Origin: Colivicinus sp022776215
Lineage (GTDB): Bacteria > Bacillota_I > Bacilli_A > Erysipelotrichales > Erysipelotrichaceae
Length of the DNA: 11,819 nucleotides
Assembly (NCBI GenBank): GCA_022776215.1
Contig: JALFIR010000005.1
Location: 1-11,819 of the forward strand
Direction of reading: 5' to 3'
Part shown: in pieces, positions 1 to 4,501 of the stretch
Layout of the letters: every line of letters starts with the position of its first letter
How positions within the stretch are numbered: the first letter of the stretch is position 1
Made by a program: the position numbers and the translations under genes
The notes under the pieces: generated by a model
Database searches by the model: none
Seen by the model: only the letters and a program-made list of their open reading frames with translations
Told to the model about the DNA's origin: nothing

Positions 1-39
1 ATCTTTTAAATCAATAAAATCTTTGATACCATAATTCAT
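1..39 (-). CDS. 5' end of a leftward gene, product unknown
   Basis: On the minus strand an ATG at 37-39 opens a frame that stays open to the window edge and reads MNYGIKDFIDLKD. An AAGGAG ribosome binding site lies about six bases upstream (42-47), which is good evidence for a real start. Thirteen residues are too few to assign a family, and I see no diagnostic motif. It lies downstream of mntP in the same orientation, but the hairpin at 88-129 probably separates the two transcripts. Confidence 0.5.
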   Translation of the reverse strand, partial: MNYGIKDFIDLKD

Positions 40-87
40 GCGAACTCCTTTCTGATACGACTGCAAAATAAATCATAAAGGAAAAGT

Positions 88-129
88 AAAAAAGAGAGAA
101 GAATTCTAATAGATTTTTCCCTCTTTTTT
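88..129 (-). terminator. Intrinsic terminator downstream of mntP
   Basis: AAAAAAGAG (88-96) can pair with CTCTTTTTT (121-129), extended inside by GAA/TTC, around a loop of about 15 bases. On the minus strand the stem ends in a run of T, as expected for a terminator of the leftward mntP transcript. The stem is symmetrical enough to work in either direction. It lies 84 bases beyond the mntP stop. Confidence 0.55.
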
Positions 130-149
130 ATTAAATATAATGCTTTTAA

Positions 150-205
150 AAAACTGTCCCCTAAACTATTCCCCTAAAATGTAGACCCCTAACAAGTTTG
201 GATAC
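150..205. repeat. Possible decayed IS3-family end with three CCCCTAA copies
   Basis: TGTAGACCCCTAACAAGTTT (starting at 180) resembles the IS3-family end at 11705, TGTAGTGAACCCCTAAAGTT, allowing small gaps. The heptamer CCCCTAA occurs three times, at 158-164, 171-177 and 186-192. No transposase reading frame accompanies it here. I infer a solo or eroded insertion-sequence end; chance similarity cannot be excluded. Confidence 0.3.
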
Positions 206-212
206 CCGATTA

Positions 213-794
213 TTATAGTAGACTTTTTACAAAGATTTCTAAGCCAATAAAGATAAGAATAGAACCACCTAGGATGTTAGCTTTGTTAGCTAATTTTAAT
301 CCAAACTTTTTACCAAGTTTTAATCCAAACATGCAAATAAAGAAAGTAACGATGCCAATGATTATAGATTCTATTAGGGCTAAAGGAAATGTAAAGTTGG
401 CGATAGTAAAACCAACTGAAAGGGCATCGATTGATGTGGCGATGCCTTGGATGATTAGACCATATAATGATAGACTTTCCTTATTATCTTCTTTGTCATC
501 ATCTTTTTTAAAACTTTCAAGTATCATGTTGCTACCGATAAATAATAGAAGAATTAGGGCAATATAAGGAATGAACTTTTGAAAGACCGTGAAGGTGTCT
601 ACCAAAGTATGAACGCAGAACCAGCCGATAAGTGGCATGATAGTTTGAAAGATTGAGAAACAACCAGCAATCTGAAATTGTCTTTTCTTGCCCATATGTG
701 ATTCATTTAGTCCGTTTGCGAGTGATACGGAGAAGGCATCCATGGCTAGGCCTATTCCTAATAAAATTGCGTTTGTGAAAAATAAGAAATTCAT
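213..794 (-). CDS. mntP: Manganese efflux pump MntP
   Basis: The 193-residue product is a polytopic inner-membrane protein of the MntP (formerly YebN/DUF204) family, which exports Mn2+ and protects against manganese excess. Two internally related halves carry the family's membrane-embedded acidic motifs: GLAMDAFSVSLANG with Asp19, and GIATSIDALSVGF with Asp123. Hydrophobic segments fill the rest, with a charged cytoplasmic loop near residues 96-107 (KKDDDKEDNKE). The length is normal for the family. The ATG at 792-794 follows a GGAG ribosome binding site six bases upstream, placed immediately after the U-run of the leader terminator. The upstream leader is a yybP-ykoY Mn2+ riboswitch, which independently supports the function. 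The assignment is firm; only ion selectivity is inferred from family knowledge. Confidence 0.93.
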   Translation of the reverse strand: MNFLFFTNAILLGIGLAMDAFSVSLANGLNESHMGKKRQFQIAGCFSIFQTIMPLIGWFCVHTLVDTFTVFQKFIPYIALILLLFIGSNMILESFKKDDDKEDNKESLSLYGLIIQGIATSIDALSVGFTIANFTFPLALIESIIIGIVTFFICMFGLKLGKKFGLKLANKANILGGSILIFIGLEIFVKSLL

Positions 795-806
795 ACTTTA
801 CTCCAT

Positions 807-861
807 AAAAAACTTGTGCGTTATACACAAGACTAATTCCCATGTATAACAAAATATACAT
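807..861 (-). terminator. Riboswitch expression platform: terminator and competing antiterminator
   Basis: On the minus strand CTTGTG (826-831) pairs with CACAAG (813-818) and is followed by six T (807-812), a classical terminator ending just before the mntP ribosome binding site. GTTATACA (843-850) is exactly complementary to TGTATAAC (820-827), which overlaps the terminator stem and would act as antiterminator. ATGTATA (855-861) can instead pair with TATACAT (842-848) and sequester the antiterminator strand. Ligand-stabilised aptamer closing over 855-861 would free the antiterminator, giving Mn-dependent ON control. The pairings are seen; the switching order is inferred. Confidence 0.72.
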
Positions 862-945
862 AAGTCTCGCAATTTAATGTATACCAGGTTTAAACCAGAA
901 TGTTGATATACAGCCAAGTGTGTGGCTTGCTACTCCCTCAATGGA
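855..945 (-). promoter_or_regulatory. yybP-ykoY manganese riboswitch aptamer
   Basis: Read on the minus strand, the leader shows the conserved pieces of the yybP-ykoY aptamer in order. GGGAGTAGC (929-937) is followed by a GCCACACACTTGGC hairpin, then TATCAACATTCTGG with the conserved ATCAACA-type Mn-binding loop, a second helix, and GCGAGAC (864-870) closing the aptamer. This class senses Mn2+ and switches on exporters such as MntP. Its position directly upstream of mntP in the same orientation matches. The outer helix P1 is not obvious by eye, so the 5' boundary is approximate. Confidence 0.88.
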
Positions 946-957
946 TTTATCGTAACA

Positions 958-986
958 TACATTAATGATTAATTAAATGGTAAAAT
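958..986 (+). promoter_or_regulatory. Candidate extended -10 promoter for 1050-2374 operon
   Basis: TAAAAT (981-986) is preceded by TGG, giving an extended -10 element, with a weak -35 candidate TACATT at 958-963 (17-base spacer). A start near 993 would place a perfect six-pair hairpin (CAAGGC/GCCTTG, 994-1011) at the very 5' end of the mRNA. That hairpin has no T-run, so it is not a terminator. Confidence 0.4.
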
Positions 987-1049
987 ATTATTTCAAGGCA
1001 TATGCGCCTTGATTCGATGTTGTATTAAAGAATAAGAAGTGAGGTTTAA

Positions 1050-1634
1050 ATGGAAGAAAAAGATATAAAAGAAGTTGAAGAAAATAAGGAAGAAACAACT
1101 GCTGTTGATGAAACTGTTGAGACTGTAAGTGAAGATAATAAGGTTGAAGTTGATAAAAAGGCTCCTGCTAAGAAGAATACGGTATATGTAGTAGCTGCCA
1201 TAGTTGCGATTGTTATTCTATTAGCTCTAGTGTTTACAAATGTTAAGAAGGATAATACTTATAAGTTGAGTTCTATTTATCCAACATACTTTGCAGAGGT
1301 GGATGGTGAAATTAAGTTACCAAAGAATTGGGCTTATACAGAAGTAGGGCAATTATTCAAGAATGAAGATAATAAGCTTACTTTAGTTGGTCAAGTTCTA
1401 GGAGCTGAAATGAGTGAAGAGGATTTTGCGACTACTGTTGATGCCTTGAAGAATTATTATGAATTAAGTGAGATTACTGTTAATGGCAATACTGGCTACA
1501 ATGTTCATACAGAGGATGAAAGCGGAACTTTTGATATTTGCATTTTCCATAATGGTAACACATATCTTCAAATTGGTTTGATGAATGTGAGTGAAGATGA
1601 GGTTAATACAATTATCAATAGTGTTAAATTTTAA
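1050..1634 (+). CDS. Single-pass membrane protein with acidic cytoplasmic tail, function unknown
   Basis: The 194-residue product has three visible parts: a very acidic, Glu/Val/Thr-rich N-terminal tail (about 1-34), a short basic-Pro stretch (KKAPAKK), and one strongly hydrophobic helix (about 45-63). The rest, an external domain, is about 130 residues. That domain begins after a KLPKNWAYTE segment and ends in IINSVKF. Its Pro-x-x-Trp start and terminal SxKF resemble small PsbP/Mog1-like or DUF1795-type folds, but this is only an impression and no catalytic motif is visible. The topology is probably N-in, C-out. GAGG at 1041-1044 precedes the ATG. It is 20 bases upstream of the BI-1-like gene and probably cotranscribed with it. 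Confidence 0.8.
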   Translation: MEEKDIKEVEENKEETTAVDETVETVSEDNKVEVDKKAPAKKNTVYVVAAIVAIVILLALVFTNVKKDNTYKLSSIYPTYFAEVDGEIKLPKNWAYTEVGQLFKNEDNKLTLVGQVLGAEMSEEDFATTVDALKNYYELSEITVNGNTGYNVHTEDESGTFDICIFHNGNTYLQIGLMNVSEDEVNTIINSVKF

Positions 1635-1654
1635 TTGTTAAAGGAGGTACAAAA

Positions 1655-2374
1655 ATGTACGAATATACAAATGTTTATTCAAATAATGGGCTAACATTTA
1701 GTGAATATTTAAGAAAAGTGTTCTTAACCGTTAGTGTTGGCTTAGGTATTACAGCTGTTATTAGTTTTGTGATTAGTGAGTTCTTTATGGAAGCACTTCT
1801 TACACGTTACGGCGCTGCTTTTGCGACTGTTTCTCTAATGGCTATGATTGGTGAGTTTGTGATTGCGATTGTCTTTGCGGCTAGACTTACAAAGATGTCA
1901 AAATCTTCAGCTTGGACTTGTTATATCTTATATTCAGTATTGACTGGTATTAGTTTGTCTATGGTTCTATATGCCTATACTGAGACTTCTGTGTGGGTAA
2001 CTTTCTTGGTTACTTGTGGTATGTTTGTGGTTTTATCTTTAATTGGTAATAACACAAATGTAGATTTATCAAAGTTCTCAGGCATTATCGTACCAGGCTT
2101 GTTGGCTATTATCATTGTTTCTATTGTGAATGTAATTTTCTTTAGAAGCCAAATGGTTCAATGGGTTGTAAATTATCTTGGTATTATCTTATTCTTGTTC
2201 TTGATTGCCTATGATATGCAAAAGTTAAGAAATTTATACAATGTCGGTTTACAGGATGCTTCTGTTAATGATGCACTTATGATTTATGGAGCGTTCCAAC
2301 TATATCTTGATTTCATTAACTTATTCTTAAGATTGCTTCAAATCTTTGGTAAGATGAAAAACAGTGATGATTAA
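1655..2374 (+). CDS. Bax inhibitor-1 / YccA-family membrane protein
   Basis: The 239-residue product is almost entirely hydrophobic, with about seven membrane helices. It carries the signature C-terminal part of the BI-1-like (UPF0005/Bax1-I) family: FLFLIAYDMQKLRN, then YGAFQLYLDFINLFLRLLQI, with the conserved aspartates of the last helices (YDMQ and LDFIN). Bacterial members include YccA, which interacts with FtsH, and BsYetJ, a pH-dependent calcium leak channel. Which role applies here cannot be told from sequence. An AAAGGAGG ribosome binding site stands about six bases before the ATG. The short gap to the preceding membrane-protein gene suggests one operon, closed by the terminator at 2392-2420. 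Confidence 0.9.
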   Translation: MYEYTNVYSNNGLTFSEYLRKVFLTVSVGLGITAVISFVISEFFMEALLTRYGAAFATVSLMAMIGEFVIAIVFAARLTKMSKSSAWTCYILYSVLTGISLSMVLYAYTETSVWVTFLVTCGMFVVLSLIGNNTNVDLSKFSGIIVPGLLAIIIVSIVNVIFFRSQMVQWVVNYLGIILFLFLIAYDMQKLRNLYNVGLQDASVNDALMIYGAFQLYLDFINLFLRLLQIFGKMKNSDD

Positions 2375-2391
2375 TATCTAAACAAATTAAT

Positions 2392-2420
2392 AAAGGCTCT
2401 CTTATAACTGAGAGCTTTTA
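2392..2420. terminator. Bidirectional terminator after BI-1 gene
   Basis: AAAGGCTCTC (2392-2401) pairs with GAGAGCTTTT (2410-2419) around an eight-base loop. A T-rich tail follows on the plus strand and a T-rich tail (TTTATT) on the minus strand. It ends the 1050-2374 transcript and could also stop transcripts running leftward from the TnpB locus. Confidence 0.75.
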
Positions 2421-2465
2421 TTGTGGATTTATATTGACCTCTACGATTGAGGCTTACTTTTTCAG

Positions 2466-2640
2466 TTCGAACCCGTGATATGTTAAGTATCTTAACTTTA
2501 TGCAGGTTTTTGTACGACTCCTGCAAATCGGTTATCCAACGCGTAATCATCGTGACATGTTTACAAGCGTAAACTTTAAGCAAAGTAGCTAGCCGATTGT
2601 CCAGCGGTGCGTTTATTAACTAATTGTATGCCTCTGTTTC
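2466..2640 (-). ncRNA. Probable omega-RNA (right-end RNA) of TnpB
   Basis: TnpB guide RNAs normally overlap the 3' end of tnpB and run to the element's right end. This minus-strand region is unusually structured. AATCGG inside the last codons (2593-2598) is complementary to CCGATT (2526-2531). GTTTAC/GTAAAC form a hairpin at 2559-2574. TGCAGG/CCTGCA form a stem with arms at 2501-2506 and 2520-2525. GTTAAG/CTTAAC form a hairpin at 2482-2496. The scaffold may end near GGGTTCGAAC (2464-2473), in which case the natural guide would be the adjoining minus-strand bases to about 2445. The helices are seen by eye; the RNA itself and its ends are inferred. Confidence 0.5.
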
Positions 2641-3670
2641 TAATGTTGATTGCAGCATTGATGTCTCTATCGAGTAGAACGCCGCACTCAGGGCATATCC
2701 ATTTTCTTTGTTTTAGTGTTAAATCTTGATATGTGTATCCACAGTTATTGCATATTTGAGATGATGGATAGAATTTGTCAATTCTAATTAATTTCTTACC
2801 TCTATCATTCATTTTGTAGTCTAATACTTTTAAAAATTTGCCGTATGCATTGTCGTTTGTTGCTTTACCAAGATTTCTATGAGTTGCAATTTTTGCAAGA
2901 TCTATATTTTCTACAAAGACATAATCATATTGATTAGCTAATTTGGTAGATGTCTTATGTATAAAATCTTTTCTTTCATTTTTAATATCATTATATAAAT
3001 TAGCATATTCAATGGAAAATTTATGGTGAAGCTTTTCATCATCTTCAGATTCTTTAAGTTTGCTTTGTAGCTTCATAATCTGTTTGTCATATTTTTTGAT
3101 GATGACTGGTTTATCTGGAGTTTCACCGTTACTATCTACGTAAAAATTAGGAGAAGAATAGTCTAGGCCGATTGAATTATTAGGATCTAATTCTTTGGTA
3201 ATTTTGTTTCCCTTTTTCTTGAACAAAATATTTACAAAGTATTTGTCATCAATTGTTCTATATACGATAATACTCTTAAATTGTTCTACTTGATCATAAT
3301 CACGTTTATTGAAAAGTTTTATAGTTCCGATTGATGGTATATTAATTGAATCATTAAAGATCACTTCATCGATTGAACTAGCATATTTACATAAATTAGT
3401 TTTGAATTGAAACTTGCTGAAAAAATTTTTCTTATTTTTAACATCTTTTAAGATGTCTATTTCACAAAATAGAATATTATCATCAATAGATTTTAGATCT
3501 TCATCAGTGTTTCTAGCAATGTTAAGCATCTCTCTATGTGATTTGATCTTTGTATCTTTTATTTGTGCAAAGTAAATATCATCAAATTTCTGTACACAAG
3601 AAATTGTTTTGTCTAATAATTTTGTTTGCGTTCTATTTGGCTTTAAACGAAGTATATAAGTTCTGTACAT
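2576..3670 (-). CDS. tnpB: TnpB RNA-guided nuclease (IS200/IS605 OrfB family)
   Basis: The 364-residue product is a TnpB protein, the RNA-guided DNA nuclease of IS605-family transposons and ancestor of Cas12. All three RuvC carboxylates look intact: Asp170 in GLDYSS, Glu254 in VFVENID and Asp336 in LDRDINAAINI. The zinc finger is complete, with Cys307/Cys310 in SSQICNNCG and Cys326/Cys329 in WICPECG. The N-terminus MYRTYILRLKPNRTQ is typical of the wedge domain. No tnpA Y1 transposase is present on either side, so it is either an IS1341-like stand-alone element or a domesticated copy. An AAGGA lies about ten bases before the start. The frame is undisrupted and full length, suggesting the locus is active or recently acquired. 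It abuts a damaged tRNA region on its 5' side. Confidence 0.92.
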   Translation of the reverse strand: MYRTYILRLKPNRTQTKLLDKTISCVQKFDDIYFAQIKDTKIKSHREMLNIARNTDEDLKSIDDNILFCEIDILKDVKNKKNFFSKFQFKTNLCKYASSIDEVIFNDSINIPSIGTIKLFNKRDYDQVEQFKSIIVYRTIDDKYFVNILFKKKGNKITKELDPNNSIGLDYSSPNFYVDSNGETPDKPVIIKKYDKQIMKLQSKLKESEDDEKLHHKFSIEYANLYNDIKNERKDFIHKTSTKLANQYDYVFVENIDLAKIATHRNLGKATNDNAYGKFLKVLDYKMNDRGKKLIRIDKFYPSSQICNNCGYTYQDLTLKQRKWICPECGVLLDRDINAAINIRNRGIQLVNKRTAGQSASYFA

Positions 3671-3770
3671 GTATTTTCCATCCTTTATACTTCTTTATTG
3701 CTGTGAAACTTGAAAATTCCTACCCCAAATTGTAAAAAAGATGATTTTTTCATTATTTTTGTGGGTTTTA

Positions 3771-3860
3771 GGTGCGAATCCCGTACCTAAGCATCTATTT
3801 TTTATTCAATGAATAAAAAATACTCTTAATGAGGGACTAGGGTTGAATCCCTGTTACTTA
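3771..3860 (+). pseudogene. Decayed tRNA-Glu/tRNA-Lys fragments, opposite strand to the intact array
   Basis: CGAATCCCGTACCTA (3775-3789) is identical to the 3' end of the intact tRNA-Glu gene but on the plus strand. After it comes AGCATCT, which matches the D-arm/anticodon-stem junction of tRNA-Lys. TACTCTTAATGAGGG and AGGGTTGAATCCCTG (3821-3852) then match the tRNA-Lys anticodon and T arms with substitutions and gaps. A perfect 12-bp AT palindrome (TATTTTTTATTC/GAATAAAAAATA, 3794-3820) interrupts the Lys part. No full cloverleaf can form, so this is a pseudogene pair. Confidence 0.75.
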
Positions 3861-3864
3861 AATG

Positions 3865-3889
3865 AAAAAACACTCCTTAATGGAGTGTT
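3865..3889 (-). terminator. Terminator of the tRNA operon
   Basis: On the minus strand AACACTCC (3882-3889) pairs perfectly with GGAGTGTT (3869-3876) around a five-base loop, and the T-run at 3865-3870 overlaps the end of the stem. It lies ten bases beyond the CCA end of tRNA-Lys, as expected for the end of the operon. Confidence 0.88.
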
Positions 3890-3899
3890 TAGAACTAAA

Positions 3900-3975
3900 T
3901 GGTGATTCTCCAGGGATTCGAACCCTGGACCCTCTGATTAAGAGTCAGATGCTCTACCAACTGAGCTAGAGAATC
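3900..3975 (-). tRNA. tRNA-Lys (anticodon CTT)
   Basis: A full cloverleaf reads on the minus strand. The acceptor GATTCTC pairs with GAGAATC. The D arm is GCTCAGTTGGTAGAGC, and the anticodon stem TCTGA/TCAGA encloses the loop CTCTTAA. The T arm is CCAGGG around GTTCGAATC. The discriminator is A and CCA is encoded (3900-3902). Anticodon CTT reads AAG. It is third in the Asn-Glu-Lys operon, five bases after tRNA-Glu. Its A discriminator matches the UGGU of the lysS T-box in this window. Confidence 0.97.
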
Positions 3976-3980
3976 AAATA

Positions 3981-4057
3981 TGGTGATAGGTACGGGATTC
4001 GAACCCGTGAATGCTGCCGTGAAAGGGCAGTGTGTTAAGCCGCTTCACCAACCTACC
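3981..4057 (-). tRNA. tRNA-Glu (anticodon TTC)
   Basis: The acceptor GGTAGGT pairs with ACCTATC, with one G-U pair at the second position. The anticodon stem CTGCC/GGCAG encloses CTTTCAC, giving anticodon TTC. The T arm is ACGGG around TTCGAAT. The discriminator is A and CCA is encoded (3981-3983). It is the middle gene of the operon, eight bases from tRNA-Asn. Confidence 0.97.
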
Positions 4058-4065
4058 AATACAAA

Positions 4066-4141
4066 TGGCGCCCGAAACAGGACTCGAACCTGTGACCTGC
4101 CGGTTAACAGCCGGACGCTCTACCGACTGAGCTATTCGGGC
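4066..4141 (-). tRNA. tRNA-Asn (anticodon GTT)
   Basis: The acceptor GCCCGAA pairs perfectly with TTCGGGC. The anticodon loop CTGTTAA gives GTT for asparagine. The discriminator is G and CCA is encoded (4066-4068). The anticodon stem has a T-C mismatch at its outermost pair (positions 27-43), which is mildly odd but tolerated in some tRNAs. It is the first gene of the operon, 18 bases downstream of the promoter -10. Confidence 0.96.
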
Positions 4142-4159
4142 ACTCGTGTTTGCCTATTT

Positions 4160-4188
4160 ATATTAGCATAGCTTCATACCAATAGCAA
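4160..4188 (-). promoter_or_regulatory. Promoter of the Asn-Glu-Lys tRNA operon
   Basis: On the minus strand TTGCTA (4183-4188) and TAATAT (4160-4165) are separated by exactly 17 bases. Immediately upstream lies a long A/T tract (4189-4220), resembling an UP element as is common for strong stable-RNA promoters. The tRNA-Asn 5' end follows 18 bases after the -10. Confidence 0.75.
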
Positions 4189-4247
4189 CATTTTTTTTAA
4201 AAAAATTTAAAAAAATTAACCAAAATCACCTTTAAGCCTGTGGAAAA

Positions 4248-4261
4248 TTGCTATTGGTATG
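4248..4261 (+). repeat. Inverted copy of the tRNA promoter upstream region
   Basis: TTGCTATTGGTATG at 4248-4261 is an exact 14-base inverted copy of 4175-4188, which covers the -35 element of the tRNA operon promoter. In this copy the sequence runs directly into GCCCGAATAG of the decayed tRNA-Asn, so the -10 region has been deleted. It shows that the duplicated unit included the promoter. Confidence 0.8.
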
Positions 4262-4347
4262 CCCGAATAGCACCTTAGTCAACTCTTAAGAGCGTCCAGC
4301 TGTTTAACCATAGTGATTAGCAGGTTCTTATCCTGTTTCAAGCACCA
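4261..4347 (+). pseudogene. Decayed tRNA-Asn pseudogene
   Basis: The plus strand starts with GCCCGAATAGC and later shows AGAGCGTCCAGCTGTTTAACC, CAGGTTC, TCCTGTTTC and a terminal GCACCA. All match the intact tRNA-Asn in order, with several small insertions and substitutions in the D arm, anticodon arm and variable loop. The acceptor stem can no longer pair (3' side CAAGC against GCCCGAA). It lies inverted to the functional gene, about 120 bases away. Confidence 0.85.
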
Positions 4348-4353
4348 TTTATA

Positions 4354-4390
4354 TACACACTGCCCTTTACGCATTCACGGGTTTGCAACC
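4354..4390 (+). pseudogene. Decayed tRNA-Glu pseudogene (3' half)
   Basis: ACACACTGCCCTTT (4355-4368) and GCATTCACGGGTT (4371-4383) are exact matches to the anticodon and T-arm portions of the intact tRNA-Glu, joined with a small deletion. The 5' half (acceptor and D arm) is missing, and the T loop is altered to TTTGCAACC. It follows the Asn pseudogene in the same order as in the intact operon. Confidence 0.83.
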
Positions 4391-4411
4391 ACATATGTAA
4401 CTTGTTATAAA
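4383..4411 (+). promoter_or_regulatory. Candidate promoter of the amidohydrolase-AKR operon
   Basis: TTGCAA (4383-4388) and TATAAA (4406-4411) are spaced by 17 bases and face the 4502 gene, predicting a leader of about 85 bases. The -35 lies in the altered T loop of the decayed tRNA-Glu, so the promoter would have arisen from tRNA debris. It is supported only by consensus fit. Confidence 0.45.
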
Positions 4412-4420
4412 TTAATAGAA

Positions 4421-4457
4421 TAGTGATTAGAGGTTCTAATTTATCTTTTAATCACCT
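4421..4457 (+). pseudogene. Possible highly decayed tRNA-Lys remnant
   Basis: AGAGGTTCTAAT followed by TTTAATCACC resembles the T arm and 3' end of tRNA-Lys (GGTTCGAAT...GAATCACC). It stands where the third gene of a copied Asn-Glu-Lys array should be. The similarity is short and rests mainly on order and position. Confidence 0.4.
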
Positions 4458-4501
4458 ATCTTCTTTAGACAGGTATAGAATGTAAACAAGAGGTTATTGT
4501 T

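Noticed and set aside
158..192. Three CCCCTAA repeats as a CRISPR array or telomere-like repeat
   Set aside because: Repeats are only seven bases with unequal short gaps; the resemblance to an IS3-family end explains them better.
274..567. 97-codon frame opposite mntP
   Set aside because: It lies wholly within the well-supported mntP gene, in antisense, with no family features.
994..1011. CAAGGC/GCCTTG hairpin as a terminator
   Set aside because: No T-run follows on either strand; a 5' mRNA stem-loop or operator is more likely.
2371..2583. 70-codon leftward open frame after tnpB
   Set aside because: It overlaps the BI-1 stop and terminator and the structured TnpB right end, has no ribosome binding site I can see, and its composition looks like translated RNA structure.
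2466..4010. TnpB region as an integrative element bounded by tRNA-Glu att repeats
   Set aside because: The 13-base direct repeat is mostly the universal T-arm motif, and there is no integrase or excisionase between the copies.
3980..4171. Rightward 63-codon frame across the tRNA genes
   Set aside because: It is the complement of tRNA-Glu and tRNA-Asn and has the typical spurious TGFEPV-like tRNA-antisense translation.
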